Positions 7,050-14,698 of a stretch of DNA of 24,154 nucleotides are shown here, in pieces (position 1 is the stretch's first letter; each line of letters opens with the position of its first letter). The position numbers and the translations under genes were made by a program. Origin of the DNA: Bacillota bacterium (GTDB taxonomy: Bacteria; Bacillota; Clostridia; Lachnospirales; Lachnospiraceae). The stretch covers positions 1 through 24,154 of the forward strand of contig JAEWPQ010000122.1 of NCBI GenBank assembly GCA_023460575.1, read 5' to 3'. The notes under the pieces are model-generated. The model saw only the letters and a list, made by a program, of their open reading frames with translations, did not search any database and had not been told where the DNA came from.

Positions 7050-9155
7050 TCAGATCTTATCCAGATAATGTCTGAAATATTGATTTAAATACTTGGAAAC
7101 AAATGTTCTTATCTCCTCTTTTCCTCCATGCCTCACAGCTTTAAGAAATTCCTCTTCCTCAATCAGTCTCTCGCTTAAAACTCCCAGGATCTCACTGTTT
7201 TCCACCTCATGTTCATCCTTTGGCACCAGCATAACCAGCACAACACAAACTCCTTTAAAATAGGGGTCGCAAAATGGCGTTCCGTCTTTTGTCTGGCAAA
7301 CCGAGAATACCGGTTTTACCACCCCTTCCGTCCTGGCATGAAGCAGGGCAAAATTTAAATCAGGAAATATCTGGCTGCAAAGCCGTTCTCTCCTCATTAA
7401 ATCCTCCTGAATCATGATCTGGCGGTCTGCAAAGGATGCCAGCTTTTCACTGACGGCTATGAGCAGCTCCTCGAAGGTGATCCCATTGTCTACCCGATGA
7501 TACTCCATAAGCCTGATGATATTTTTAATCTGAACGGCCATAAAATTCACCTGATCCAGCTGAATGGTAAACTCCTTGTTATCCTGCTTTTTAGGCATAT
7601 ATTCGCACTGACGGACCTTGCCGGCGATCCGCTCCATTTCTTCAGCAGAAAGCAGAGGGCTTACATACAGAATATCAGCCTCCTCTTTTAGCGGTACCGT
7701 GGATACAAAAAAATCCGTTTTGTTCAGCACATAGGGGGATAAGTCCGTCATACCATAAACAGACAGCTCCACCCTGTCTGAAAAATCTCTGGCAATTTTG
7801 GAGGACATAAGCCGTGAAATGCCAATCCCGCTGGCGCAGACAATCCCTATATTTACCTTTCTCCGGCTTTCCTTCCTGCTTTCCATCCGGACCTCAGCCG
7901 CACCGAAGTGTACGGCAAGAAACCCGATCTCCGGCTCCGGCACCTCATATCCATATCGTTGTTCAATTACCCTGGCAACGGTCCTGCACCGCTCAAATAT
8001 GGCCGGATAATCCCGTTTGATCTGCTCCAGCAGAGGATTCTGGATCTTCATACCATTGGCAAGGCGGACCAGAGTGGGCTTTAGATGGGCAATCAGTCCC
8101 TGTATCACAAATTCCTCATCCTGCTTCAGCAAATAAGCCATACCGTCGTTATAGCAGTCGATCATCTCATTGACCACTTCCCACAGCTCCCTGTACTCTT
8201 CAATTTCACTTTTTGACTTCTCATCAATATTCAGCTGCTGGATCTTAGAGCCTTTGATGTGAAGGCAGATATAGGCACACTCAATTTCCGGAATCTGAAT
8301 CTGAAACTCTTCTTCCAGAGATTTGGTAATAGTTTCAGCCAGATCATAATCCTGGTCTTTCTGCAAAAAATCCGCCATAAGGGGATTTTCCTCAATAATT
8401 TCCTGCCGGCGGATCCGGTTCACAGCAATTGCCACATGGATCACAAGACCCAGGTAGGAATCCTGGGTCAGATTCAGTATTCGCTTATCCCTTAACCTTA
8501 AGATGCAGGCAATCACCCGTTTTACAATATCGTCATCAAGAATTCTGTAAATGTTTCTCTCACTTTTATTCTGAATTACATTTAATACGGACTGGTTCCG
8601 GTCTTCATACAGCCCCTGTATCATCTCTGTATGAATGTTTTCATCAATAAACACCCTGAGGGCCCTCCGGAAATCCCGTTCACTGCCCTCAATGAACACA
8701 CCGTATCCCGGCCTTCTCTTTATTTCCAGATGATACTTGTGAAACCACTCTTTGACTGCTTCTAAATCCGAGCTGACGGTGGCTTCGCTCACCCCGAATA
8801 TATCACTATAATAATACAACTTTTTTAACGTTTTATCCTTGAGAATTTCCAGAACCAGACGCTTCTGGCGTTCAATCCGGTCAGAGACATCAAGGGCGTC
8901 ATCGGCTTCAAGTTCAGCCTTTAAGGCCTCCATCTGGGTCTTATCTCCTTCCAGCCAGATGCCAGTCCCGGTTTTGGAGCAAAAAGTCAGACCGTATTTC
9001 TTAAGTGCCCTGGGAATGTATTCCAGCTCCCTTTGCACCGTTCTTTTACTGATACGGATCTGGTCTGCAAGCTGCTTCACAGGAACAGGTCCGTGCTCTT
9101 TCAGCAGAGCGAGAACGATCTGCTGCATTCTGGGCGTAAAATCGTTACCCGCCAT
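7050..9155 (-). CDS. MtlR-type PRD activator (BglG family, DNA-binding)
   Basis: A 701-residue multidomain regulator. It has an N-terminal HTH_11 (about 8-60), a second Mga-type HTH (about 100-160), PRD1 (about 205-305; H240, H299), PRD2 (about 325-425; H357, H416), an EIIB-Gat-like domain with C440 in C-A-S-G-I-G, and a C-terminal EIIA domain with H606 in L-H-A-R-T-E-G-V. These are the phosphorylation sites by which MtlR/ManR-type activators are tuned by PTS status. All are retained. I chose ATG 9155, which has GGAGG (9168-9164) 8 nt upstream, rather than a GTG at 9164 that overlaps the ribosome site. It starts one base after the stop of the preceding EIICB gene. The probable targets are the two inverted repeats at 12095 and 6966. 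Confidence 0.9.
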   Translation of the reverse strand: MAGNDFTPRMQQIVLALLKEHGPVPVKQLADQIRISKRTVQRELEYIPRALKKYGLTFCSKTGTGIWLEGDKTQMEALKAELEADDALDVSDRIERQKRLVLEILKDKTLKKLYYYSDIFGVSEATVSSDLEAVKEWFHKYHLEIKRRPGYGVFIEGSERDFRRALRVFIDENIHTEMIQGLYEDRNQSVLNVIQNKSERNIYRILDDDIVKRVIACILRLRDKRILNLTQDSYLGLVIHVAIAVNRIRRQEIIEENPLMADFLQKDQDYDLAETITKSLEEEFQIQIPEIECAYICLHIKGSKIQQLNIDEKSKSEIEEYRELWEVVNEMIDCYNDGMAYLLKQDEEFVIQGLIAHLKPTLVRLANGMKIQNPLLEQIKRDYPAIFERCRTVARVIEQRYGYEVPEPEIGFLAVHFGAAEVRMESRKESRRKVNIGIVCASGIGISRLMSSKIARDFSDRVELSVYGMTDLSPYVLNKTDFFVSTVPLKEEADILYVSPLLSAEEMERIAGKVRQCEYMPKKQDNKEFTIQLDQVNFMAVQIKNIIRLMEYHRVDNGITFEELLIAVSEKLASFADRQIMIQEDLMRRERLCSQIFPDLNFALLHARTEGVVKPVFSVCQTKDGTPFCDPYFKGVCVVLVMLVPKDEHEVENSEILGVLSERLIEEEEFLKAVRHGGKEEIRTFVSKYLNQYFRHYLDKI

Positions 9156-9156
9156 C

Positions 9157-10482
9157 TCATCCACCTCCCATTAACCAGTTCAGGAGTTCCTTATAGCCAG
9201 ACATATCTGTTATATTGTCCACCGTAAAGCAAGGAATATGAATTCCTTGCAGGAAACGGGCAAAATCTTTCTGACAGACAACGGCATCTGCATCAGCAGG
9301 AATGCGGTCAGCTGACACATGAAATACCTCTACACCAGTCAGGCCTTCCAGTCTCAGCTTTTTCTTAAACAGGGCACTGGCCATGGCACTGGATCCCATC
9401 CCTGCGTCGCAGACAAAATATATTCTGGCATGTTCCATTCTCTTCATCGGTATCTCTTCACCCTTTTCTTCTTTATAAATAGACGGTTTCCCCCTGTTTC
9501 CAAGCAGGATCAGGCAGGACAGAAGGCAGGTCACCCCAGCGGAGATAAGGATCCCCATAACAATTCCCAGCCAATGCTTTTTGTCCGCCATAATCAGTAT
9601 GGTAATAATACTTCCAGGTGAAGCCGGTCCTAAAAGTCCGCTGCCTGTCATCATGAAACAGTAATTTCCCGCAATGCTGCCGGCAATGGCACCAGCCAGT
9701 AAACGGATATCTGACAGTATATAGGGAAAGTAAACCTCATGGATACCTCCCAGCGACTGGATAATAAGGCTGGAAACCATTGATTTTCTCGTGTTACGGT
9801 AAACCAGGGCATAAGCAAGAAGGATGCCAAATCCCGGCCCGGGATTCGTTTCCAAAAGAAACAAAATGGAACTCTCCTGGGTTTTCAGCTGTTCCAGCCC
9901 TAACGGCAGAAAAAAGCCGTGATTGATCCAGTTATTAAAAAAAATAATTTTTAACGGCTCTACCACAAAGCTGATAAAAGGGATGACTCCCCTGTCTATC
10001 ATAAGCGATAAGCCATTCCCCAAAAAACCAAGCAGCCATTCTGCCTCCGGTACCAGTAAAACATAGGCAGCGCCTCCGGCAAGCAGCCCTAAGGATGCCA
10101 AGTATAAGTTGCTAAAGAGCATCTCAAAGCCCGATGGGATCCAGTTCTTGATCCGGTCCAGCCCCTTTTTGCATAAATAGCCGGCCATACTGCCTGCAAT
10201 AACAGACAGAATCATCGCAGAAACAGGCTCTGTCATAACAACAACAGAAGCGGCAAGGGTGCCGGCTAAACCGCCGACTTCCCCGCCGCACATAGTGCCT
10301 GCTTTATATCCCATAAACACCGGAATCACCAGAAAAGATAAAATTTTAGACATTTCATACAGGTGCTCATTCTGGAATATGCCTGCTGAAAAGACTGACA
10401 GCAGTCCTGCTGTCACAAACAAAGGTATGCATTCAGCGATCACCCTGCTATAATACTTCAGTACTTTCCCCGCTAATTTCAT
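9157..10482 (-). CDS. PTS EIICB, mannitol-type, second paralogue
   Basis: A 441-residue membrane permease. The hydrophobic EIIC region (about 12-325) keeps N-H-G (187-189), N-P-G-P-G-F-G and G-G-I-H-E-V-Y-F-P-Y (245-254), the substrate-site motif of mannitol EIIC proteins. A polar linker leads to an EIIB domain with the phosphorylated C358 in V-C-D-A-G-M-G-S-S-A-M. It is clearly homologous to the EIICB encoded just upstream (10580-11962) but diverged, so it may import a related hexitol or form a mixed dimer. The ATG follows AAGGGG. The 97-bp gap upstream is very AT-rich, with TATAAT-like runs but no convincing -35, so I place it in one unit with the first EIICB. There is no EIIA domain. Confidence 0.88.
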   Translation of the reverse strand: MKLAGKVLKYYSRVIAECIPLFVTAGLLSVFSAGIFQNEHLYEMSKILSFLVIPVFMGYKAGTMCGGEVGGLAGTLAASVVVMTEPVSAMILSVIAGSMAGYLCKKGLDRIKNWIPSGFEMLFSNLYLASLGLLAGGAAYVLLVPEAEWLLGFLGNGLSLMIDRGVIPFISFVVEPLKIIFFNNWINHGFFLPLGLEQLKTQESSILFLLETNPGPGFGILLAYALVYRNTRKSMVSSLIIQSLGGIHEVYFPYILSDIRLLAGAIAGSIAGNYCFMMTGSGLLGPASPGSIITILIMADKKHWLGIVMGILISAGVTCLLSCLILLGNRGKPSIYKEEKGEEIPMKRMEHARIYFVCDAGMGSSAMASALFKKKLRLEGLTGVEVFHVSADRIPADADAVVCQKDFARFLQGIHIPCFTVDNITDMSGYKELLNWLMGGG

Positions 10483-10579
10483 CTGTGAAATTCCCCTTCT
10501 GAACCCATTATATATTTTTTTAAATATTATATCATGGTTTATAATCAGATGAAAGGCCGTAGTTTACTATGAATTTTAT

Positions 10580-11962
10580 CTAATTGCCTTTTAACGATTC
10601 CACTAGCTGGTCATATTCCGGAGCGGCCATAAAATTAGTGATCAGAACCAGTTCTGCCTCCGGATTGCTGTGAGCCGCACGCTCCTTCAATTCCTTATGA
10701 GTCACCACAATCTGAGCATCCAGGGGAATTGAGGATACCGGAGAGTGAACCACTTCAATATCTCCGAATCCTGCCGCCGCCAGCTTTTTTTTCAATACGG
10801 TAGCACCCATGGCGCTGGAACCCATACCTGCATCACAGGCAAACACAATTTTTTTAACAAAACCACCAGATACCGTTGTCTTTTCCACTGTCTGATTTCC
10901 TTTTGACTCCTGCTTCATCTTTTTAACTTTATCCTTCGACTCATCCAGATCTCCGCTTTTTCCTGTAAACCGAAGCAGAGGAAGAGCAACAAGGAAGGAA
11001 ACAGCAGCAGCAACTGTAACACCTGCCAGCGTACCAAAGTATCCGCCTCTTGGTGTCATTGCAAGAACAGCCAGGATGCTTCCAGGAGATGCCGGTGAGG
11101 TCAATCCCACACCAAGAAGCTGGAACACAAAGATTCCGCTGGCTCCGCCTGAAATAACCGCCAGAAGTAAAAGAGGGTTCATCAGGATGTATGGGAAATA
11201 AATTTCATGGATTCCGCCTAAAAAGTGAATGATAATTGCGCCGGGTGCTGAGCTTTTGGCAGCTCCTTTCCCAGCAATGCAATAAGCCAGTAAAATACCA
11301 AGTCCCGGTCCTGGGTTTGCCTCCAGAAGAAAGAATATGGATTTACCTATTTCTTCTACCTGCTGGATTCCCATAGGAGAAAGAATCCCGTGGTTGACGG
11401 CATTGTTTAAGAACAGGATCTTAGCAGGCTCAATAAAGACACTTGCCAGAGGCAGCAGCTTATGATCCACAAAGAACCCAACTCCTGATTCCATTACCCG
11501 GTTCATAATCTCTACAAAAGGCGCAACTCCCTTCAAAGCGATAACTGTTAAGATGGCACCGATGATGCCCAGGGAAAAGTTGTTAACCAGCATCTCAAAG
11601 CCGGCAGGGACCTTCCCCTCTATTTTACGGTCAAACTTCATAATCACCCAGGCACTGACAGGACCCACGATCATTGCGCCCATAAACATGGGAACACTGG
11701 AGCCAACGATAACTCCCATGGCTGTTATTGCACCGATTACGCCGCCCCGCTGGCCATAAACAACCGTACCGCCTGTATATGCGATCAATAGCGGCAGAAG
11801 CATGCTGGCCATAGGAGAAACCAGAGCCCCGATGGCTTCATTGGGATACCAGCCCGTTGGAATAAACAATGCCGTAATCAGTCCCCATGCAATAAATGCA
11901 CCGATGTTAGGCATTACCATACCGCTTAAAAAGCGGCCAAATACTTGTACCTTCTCTTTCAT
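10580..11962 (-). CDS. mtlA: PTS EIICB, mannitol family (MtlA-like)
   Basis: A 460-residue permease. The EIIC region (residues 10-335) has multiple membrane segments, N-H-G (190-192), N-P-G-P-G-L-G and G-G-I-H-E-I-Y-F-P-Y (249-258). A charged linker (about 335-368) leads to EIIB with the phospho-cysteine C376 in A-C-D-A-G-M-G-S-S-A-M. It imports and phosphorylates a hexitol, mannitol being the family's usual substrate, using EIIA-P from the separate EIIA gene. I chose ATG 11962, with GAGGG 8 nt upstream, over a GTG at 11977. It is the first gene of PTS unit 1, and its leader carries a 14-bp palindrome. No mtlD follows, so mannitol specificity is not certain. Confidence 0.9.
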   Translation of the reverse strand: MKEKVQVFGRFLSGMVMPNIGAFIAWGLITALFIPTGWYPNEAIGALVSPMASMLLPLLIAYTGGTVVYGQRGGVIGAITAMGVIVGSSVPMFMGAMIVGPVSAWVIMKFDRKIEGKVPAGFEMLVNNFSLGIIGAILTVIALKGVAPFVEIMNRVMESGVGFFVDHKLLPLASVFIEPAKILFLNNAVNHGILSPMGIQQVEEIGKSIFFLLEANPGPGLGILLAYCIAGKGAAKSSAPGAIIIHFLGGIHEIYFPYILMNPLLLLAVISGGASGIFVFQLLGVGLTSPASPGSILAVLAMTPRGGYFGTLAGVTVAAAVSFLVALPLLRFTGKSGDLDESKDKVKKMKQESKGNQTVEKTTVSGGFVKKIVFACDAGMGSSAMGATVLKKKLAAAGFGDIEVVHSPVSSIPLDAQIVVTHKELKERAAHSNPEAELVLITNFMAAPEYDQLVESLKGN

Positions 11963-12016
11963 TTTACATACCCTCACTTCATGTTATAGTATTTACTGTG
12001 TGTTCCGTGGAAGGTA

Positions 12017-12030
12017 TGATTGGCCAATCA
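12017..12030. promoter_or_regulatory. perfect 14-bp palindrome in the mtlA leader
   Basis: TGATTGGCCAATCA is perfectly self-complementary. It lies downstream of the -10 box, at roughly +12 to +25 of the expected transcript, where a bound repressor would block elongation or initiation. There is no copy in front of the EIIA unit, so any control would be specific to unit 1. No known operator consensus is recognised (it does not fit cre). Confidence 0.4.
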
Positions 12031-12048
12031 ATTCCTTTTCATAGCCTT

Positions 12049-12078
12049 ATTATAATCAATGTGATCCTTAAATTTCAA
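12049..12078 (-). promoter_or_regulatory. promoter of PTS unit 1 (mtlA)
   Basis: Minus-strand TTGAAA (12078-12073), 18 bp, TATAAT (12054-12049), about 87 bp upstream of the mtlA ATG. It has the same hexamers and spacing as the EIIA-unit promoter, with the operator edge again 16 bp upstream of the -35. Confidence 0.8.
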
Positions 12079-12094
12079 CACGAAGTAACAGGGA

Positions 12095-12118
12095 TTTGGC
12101 GCTAATTTTAGTGCCAAA
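12095..12118. promoter_or_regulatory. inverted-repeat operator, copy A
   Basis: A 24-bp imperfect inverted repeat, half-sites TTTGGCGCTAAT and TTTAGTGCCAAA (10 of 12 positions symmetric), centred near -65 of the mtlA promoter. Together with copy B it defines a TTTGGCGC...GnGCCAAA element. The probable ligand is the MtlR-type activator of the same locus, because both sites sit at identical distances from identical promoters and nowhere else that I can find in the window. Confidence 0.72.
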
Positions 12119-12150
12119 TATTAAAAACCATAAATTCTTGGCTATATCCA

Positions 12151-12202
12151 TAAAAAGAAAGATGCCGCTCCCAGCAATAAATCACTGTTTTGCGGCATCT
12201 TT
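12151..12202 (-). terminator. metK terminator
   Basis: An 11-bp perfect stem, AAAGATGCCGC (12158-12168) with GCGGCATCTTT (12192-12202), and a 23-nt loop. On the minus strand it is followed by a U-rich run (complement of 12151-12157). It starts 12 bp after the metK stop codon and insulates metK from the mtlA promoter region. Confidence 0.85.
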
Positions 12203-12214
12203 CTCATATAATAA

Positions 12215-13402
12215 TTATAAATATTCTTTTAAAAGGGAAACCTTGTCGAGCTTTTCCCATGGCAAATCTAAATCGTTTCTGCCAAAATGTCCGTAGGCAG
12301 CAGTCTGCTTATAGATTGGGCGGCGTAAATCCAGCATTTTAATAATACCAGCCGGACGTAAGTCGAAGTTTTCGCGAATAATTTCAACCAGCTTTTCATT
12401 GTTTACTTTCCCGGTACCAAAGGTATCTGCCATGACGGAAGTGGGGTGAGCCACACCGATGGCGTAGGATAACTGTATTTCACACTTATCTGCAAGACCG
12501 GCTGCCACGATGTTCTTTGCAACGTAGCGGGCGGCATAAGCAGCTGAACGGTCCACCTTGGTGCAGTCCTTTCCTGAAAATGCCCCACCGCCGTGACGGG
12601 CATATCCGCCGTAGGTGTCCACAATAATCTTACGTCCGGTAAGACCGCTGTCTCCGTTTGGTCCGCCGATTACAAAACGGCCGGTAGGATTAATAAAAAA
12701 TTTAGTGTGGTCATCTACAAGCTCAGCCGGAAGAATCTCATCAAATACATATTTTTTGATGTCTTTATGAATCTGTTCCTGGCTGACATCCTCATCATGC
12801 TGGGTGGATAATACCACCGCATCAAGGCGGAGAGGTTTGCCGTTCTCATCGTATTCTACCGTCACCTGGGTTTTTCCATCAGGACGGAGATAAGTTAAGG
12901 TGCCATTCTTACGTACTTTTGTCAGCTGAAGTGCAAGCTTATGAGCCAGTGCGATGGGATAAGGCATATATTCTTCTGTCTCGTTGCTGGCATAACCGAA
13001 CATCATTCCCTGATCTCCGGCTCCGATGGCATCAATTTCTTTCTCTGACATCTTGTTTTCTTTCGCTTCCAGCGCACGGTCAACACCCATTGCAATATCC
13101 TTGGACTGTTCATCCAGAGCTACAATCACTCCGCATGTGTCACAGTCAAAACCGTATTTTGCACGGTTATAACCGATCTCTCTAACGGTTTCACGCACTA
13201 CCTTCTGAATGTCCACATATGCCTGGGTTGTGATCTCACCCATAACCATAACAAGACCGGTGGTGGTACAGGTCTCACAGGCCACCCGGCTCATCGGGTC
13301 CTGTTTTAACATCTCATCAAGTATTGCATCAGAGATCTGATCACACATTTTATCCGGATGTCCTTCTGTAACGGATTCGGATGTAAATAATAATTTTTCC
13401 AT
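12215..13402 (-). CDS. metK: S-adenosylmethionine synthetase
   Basis: A 395-residue enzyme of standard length. It makes S-adenosylmethionine from methionine and ATP in the cytoplasm. Visible signatures are G-H-P-D-K (14-18), G-A-G-D-Q-G-M-M-F-G-Y-A in the middle, and the glycine-rich G-G-G-A-F-S-G-K-D loop followed by K-V-D-R-S-A-A-Y-A. The ATG at 13402 follows AAGGAGG with about 10 nt spacing. It is monocistronic, with its own consensus promoter, a SAM-I riboswitch leader and a terminator at each end, so the product feeds back on its own transcription. Confidence 0.98.
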   Translation of the reverse strand: MEKLLFTSESVTEGHPDKMCDQISDAILDEMLKQDPMSRVACETCTTTGLVMVMGEITTQAYVDIQKVVRETVREIGYNRAKYGFDCDTCGVIVALDEQSKDIAMGVDRALEAKENKMSEKEIDAIGAGDQGMMFGYASNETEEYMPYPIALAHKLALQLTKVRKNGTLTYLRPDGKTQVTVEYDENGKPLRLDAVVLSTQHDEDVSQEQIHKDIKKYVFDEILPAELVDDHTKFFINPTGRFVIGGPNGDSGLTGRKIIVDTYGGYARHGGGAFSGKDCTKVDRSAAYAARYVAKNIVAAGLADKCEIQLSYAIGVAHPTSVMADTFGTGKVNNEKLVEIIRENFDLRPAGIIKMLDLRRPIYKQTAAYGHFGRNDLDLPWEKLDKVSLLKEYL

Positions 13403-13440
13403 GTTGTCATTTCCTCCTTTACTTCACATGGGGGAATAAC

Positions 13441-13470
13441 AAAAAGAAAAGTCCGCAGCAACGCGGACTT
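13441..13470 (-). terminator. riboswitch-controlled terminator (metK leader)
   Basis: An 8-bp stem, AAGTCCGC/GCGGACTT (13449-13456 with 13463-13470), and a 6-nt loop, followed on the minus strand by UUCUUUUU. The alternative antiterminator pairs GGATTTGA (complement of 13485-13492) with TCAAGTCC (complement of 13465-13472), destroying this stem. That segment directly follows the 3' strand of the riboswitch P1 helix, so SAM binding frees the terminator. Confidence 0.9.
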
Positions 13471-13493
13471 GATTCAACTTTGTATCAAATCCT

Positions 13494-13619
13494 CTTATTG
13501 CTCGATTTCTCGCTCAGGTTGGCACCTTCCAGACGCTTCTTGTGATTGTTAAAACCACAAAACTGACCGGGGTTGCCGTGACTTCACAGATCCTTTGTAT
13601 CTCCATCACTCTGAATAAG
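13494..13619 (-). ncRNA. SAM-I (S-box) riboswitch
   Basis: The minus-strand leader contains the S-box core: P1 strand CTTATT (13619-13614), A-G-A-G-T-G-A-T-G-G-A-G, the junction T-G-A-A-G-T-C-A-C-G-G-C-A-A-C-C, then A-A-G-G-T-G-C-C-A-A-C-C-T-G and G-A-G-A-A, closing with AATAAG (13499-13494). It is followed by a mutually exclusive antiterminator/terminator pair and by metK, the classical target. It should switch metK off when SAM is plentiful. Confidence 0.95.
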
Positions 13620-13675
13620 GGATATTACGACTTTTCATTTGTTATTCAATTAGCAGTTATGATATCTGCTTTTTT

Positions 13676-13704
13676 ATTCTACTCTAATAACGGGCATATG
13701 TCAA
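13676..13704 (-). promoter_or_regulatory. metK promoter
   Basis: Minus-strand TTGACA (13704-13699), 17 bp, TAGAAT (13681-13676): a near-perfect housekeeping promoter. The predicted start is about 50 nt before the riboswitch P1. It lies between the nucleotidyltransferase stop (13724) and the leader. Confidence 0.85.
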
Positions 13705-13723
13705 TAGTCTTGCGGATTCTCTG

Positions 13724-14653
13724 TCAGACCCAGAGTTTTTCAGGATAAAGGCCTGCCGCCTTAAAACCTGCAATGGCATCAACTACCGTCTTTTTATCTT
13801 CCTGATAGGTAACTCCATACCAGCGGTCTGAACTTTTCAATACAGTTACCTCTGCTTTATTCTCTTTTAAAAGCTCATCAACCACAAACGGCAGGAAGTA
13901 CTCGCATTTGAGTGGATTTACTTTTAACTCTCTGTTTAAAAAAACAGGGAACCGTTCTTTCAGCTCCTTTAAAATACTTCCGGTAAATCCCCATAAATTC
14001 ATGGAAACAAGAGTATCTTCCGAAAGACCGGTCCAGGTTGCACCGTCATCTTCCGTATATTCTGCTCTCTCCCCATGTTTTTCTATTCTGGTTCTCTCGC
14101 AGATGTCAGTCAGCAGTCCGTCTTCTGAGACCGTGCATACCCCTCTCGCCACATGACCATTCTCTGTCAGTGTGTTGTAGAGCTTATAACCAACCATGGA
14201 GAACTGATATCTGTCCACTTCCTGAGCTTCAGATAAGAAGTTGAAAACAGAGACAAAAGCACTTTTTCCATAGTAATCGTCGGCATTGATTACAGCAAAG
14301 GGACCGTCAATCACTTCTTCACAGCACAGGATGGCATGACCCGTTCCCCAGGGTTTTATACGGCCCTCCGGCACATTATATCCCTCAGGGAGTTTAAAAA
14401 GTTCCTGATAAACGTATTCCACTTTTACATGGGCCGCCATACGGTCTCCGATGTGTTCCTTAAACTCCTGTTCAATTGCCTTCTTAATGATGAATACTAC
14501 CTTTTCAAAGCCAGCTTCCACCGCATCATAAATGGAAAAATCTATGATCTTGTTTCCCTGGGCATCCACCGGATCAATCTGTTTTAATCCGCCGTACCGG
14601 CTGCCCATACCCGCCGCCATAATAACCAGCACCGGTTTCTTCTTCATTTCCAT
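13724..14653 (-). CDS. sugar-phosphate nucleotidyltransferase
   Basis: A 309-residue NTP-transferase-fold protein. The nucleotide-binding loop near residues 10-24 reads A-A-G-M-G-S-R-Y-G-G-L-K-Q and a metal-site-like I-N-A-D-D-Y-Y-G lies near 121-128. It should transfer an NMP from an NTP to a sugar 1-phosphate for cell-surface glycans. The G-S-R-Y-G-G-L-K loop differs from the G-T-R-x-L-P-x-T-K of GalU or RmlA, so I do not assign a symbol or sugar. The ATG at 14653 has AGGAGG 8 nt upstream. It follows murA after 44 bp containing a GC-rich hairpin and has no separate promoter that I can see, so it probably depends on murA read-through. Confidence 0.8.
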   Translation of the reverse strand: MEMKKKPVLVIMAAGMGSRYGGLKQIDPVDAQGNKIIDFSIYDAVEAGFEKVVFIIKKAIEQEFKEHIGDRMAAHVKVEYVYQELFKLPEGYNVPEGRIKPWGTGHAILCCEEVIDGPFAVINADDYYGKSAFVSVFNFLSEAQEVDRYQFSMVGYKLYNTLTENGHVARGVCTVSEDGLLTDICERTRIEKHGERAEYTEDDGATWTGLSEDTLVSMNLWGFTGSILKELKERFPVFLNRELKVNPLKCEYFLPFVVDELLKENKAEVTVLKSSDRWYGVTYQEDKKTVVDAIAGFKAAGLYPEKLWV

Positions 14654-14679
14654 AGCCCCTTCCTCCTGTCAAGCAAAAC

Positions 14680-14698
14680 GGCGGGGGAGTCCCCCGCC
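14680..14698 (-). terminator. GC-rich hairpin between murA and the nucleotidyltransferase
   Basis: GGCGGGGG-3 nt-CCCCCGCC begins at the last base of the murA stop codon. On the minus strand it is followed by GUUUUGCUUG, a weak U tract. It may be a partial terminator, or an RNA stabiliser, lowering expression of the downstream gene relative to murA. Confidence 0.55.

Noticed and set aside
12001..12120. Catabolite-response (cre) sites in front of the PTS units
   Set aside because: I looked for TGWAARCGYTWNCW-like sequences near both promoters and saw no acceptable match by eye; a matrix scan could still find a weak one.
13542..13748. 68-codon plus-strand open frame
   Set aside because: It overlaps the SAM-I riboswitch and metK promoter on the opposite strand and has no ribosome site.
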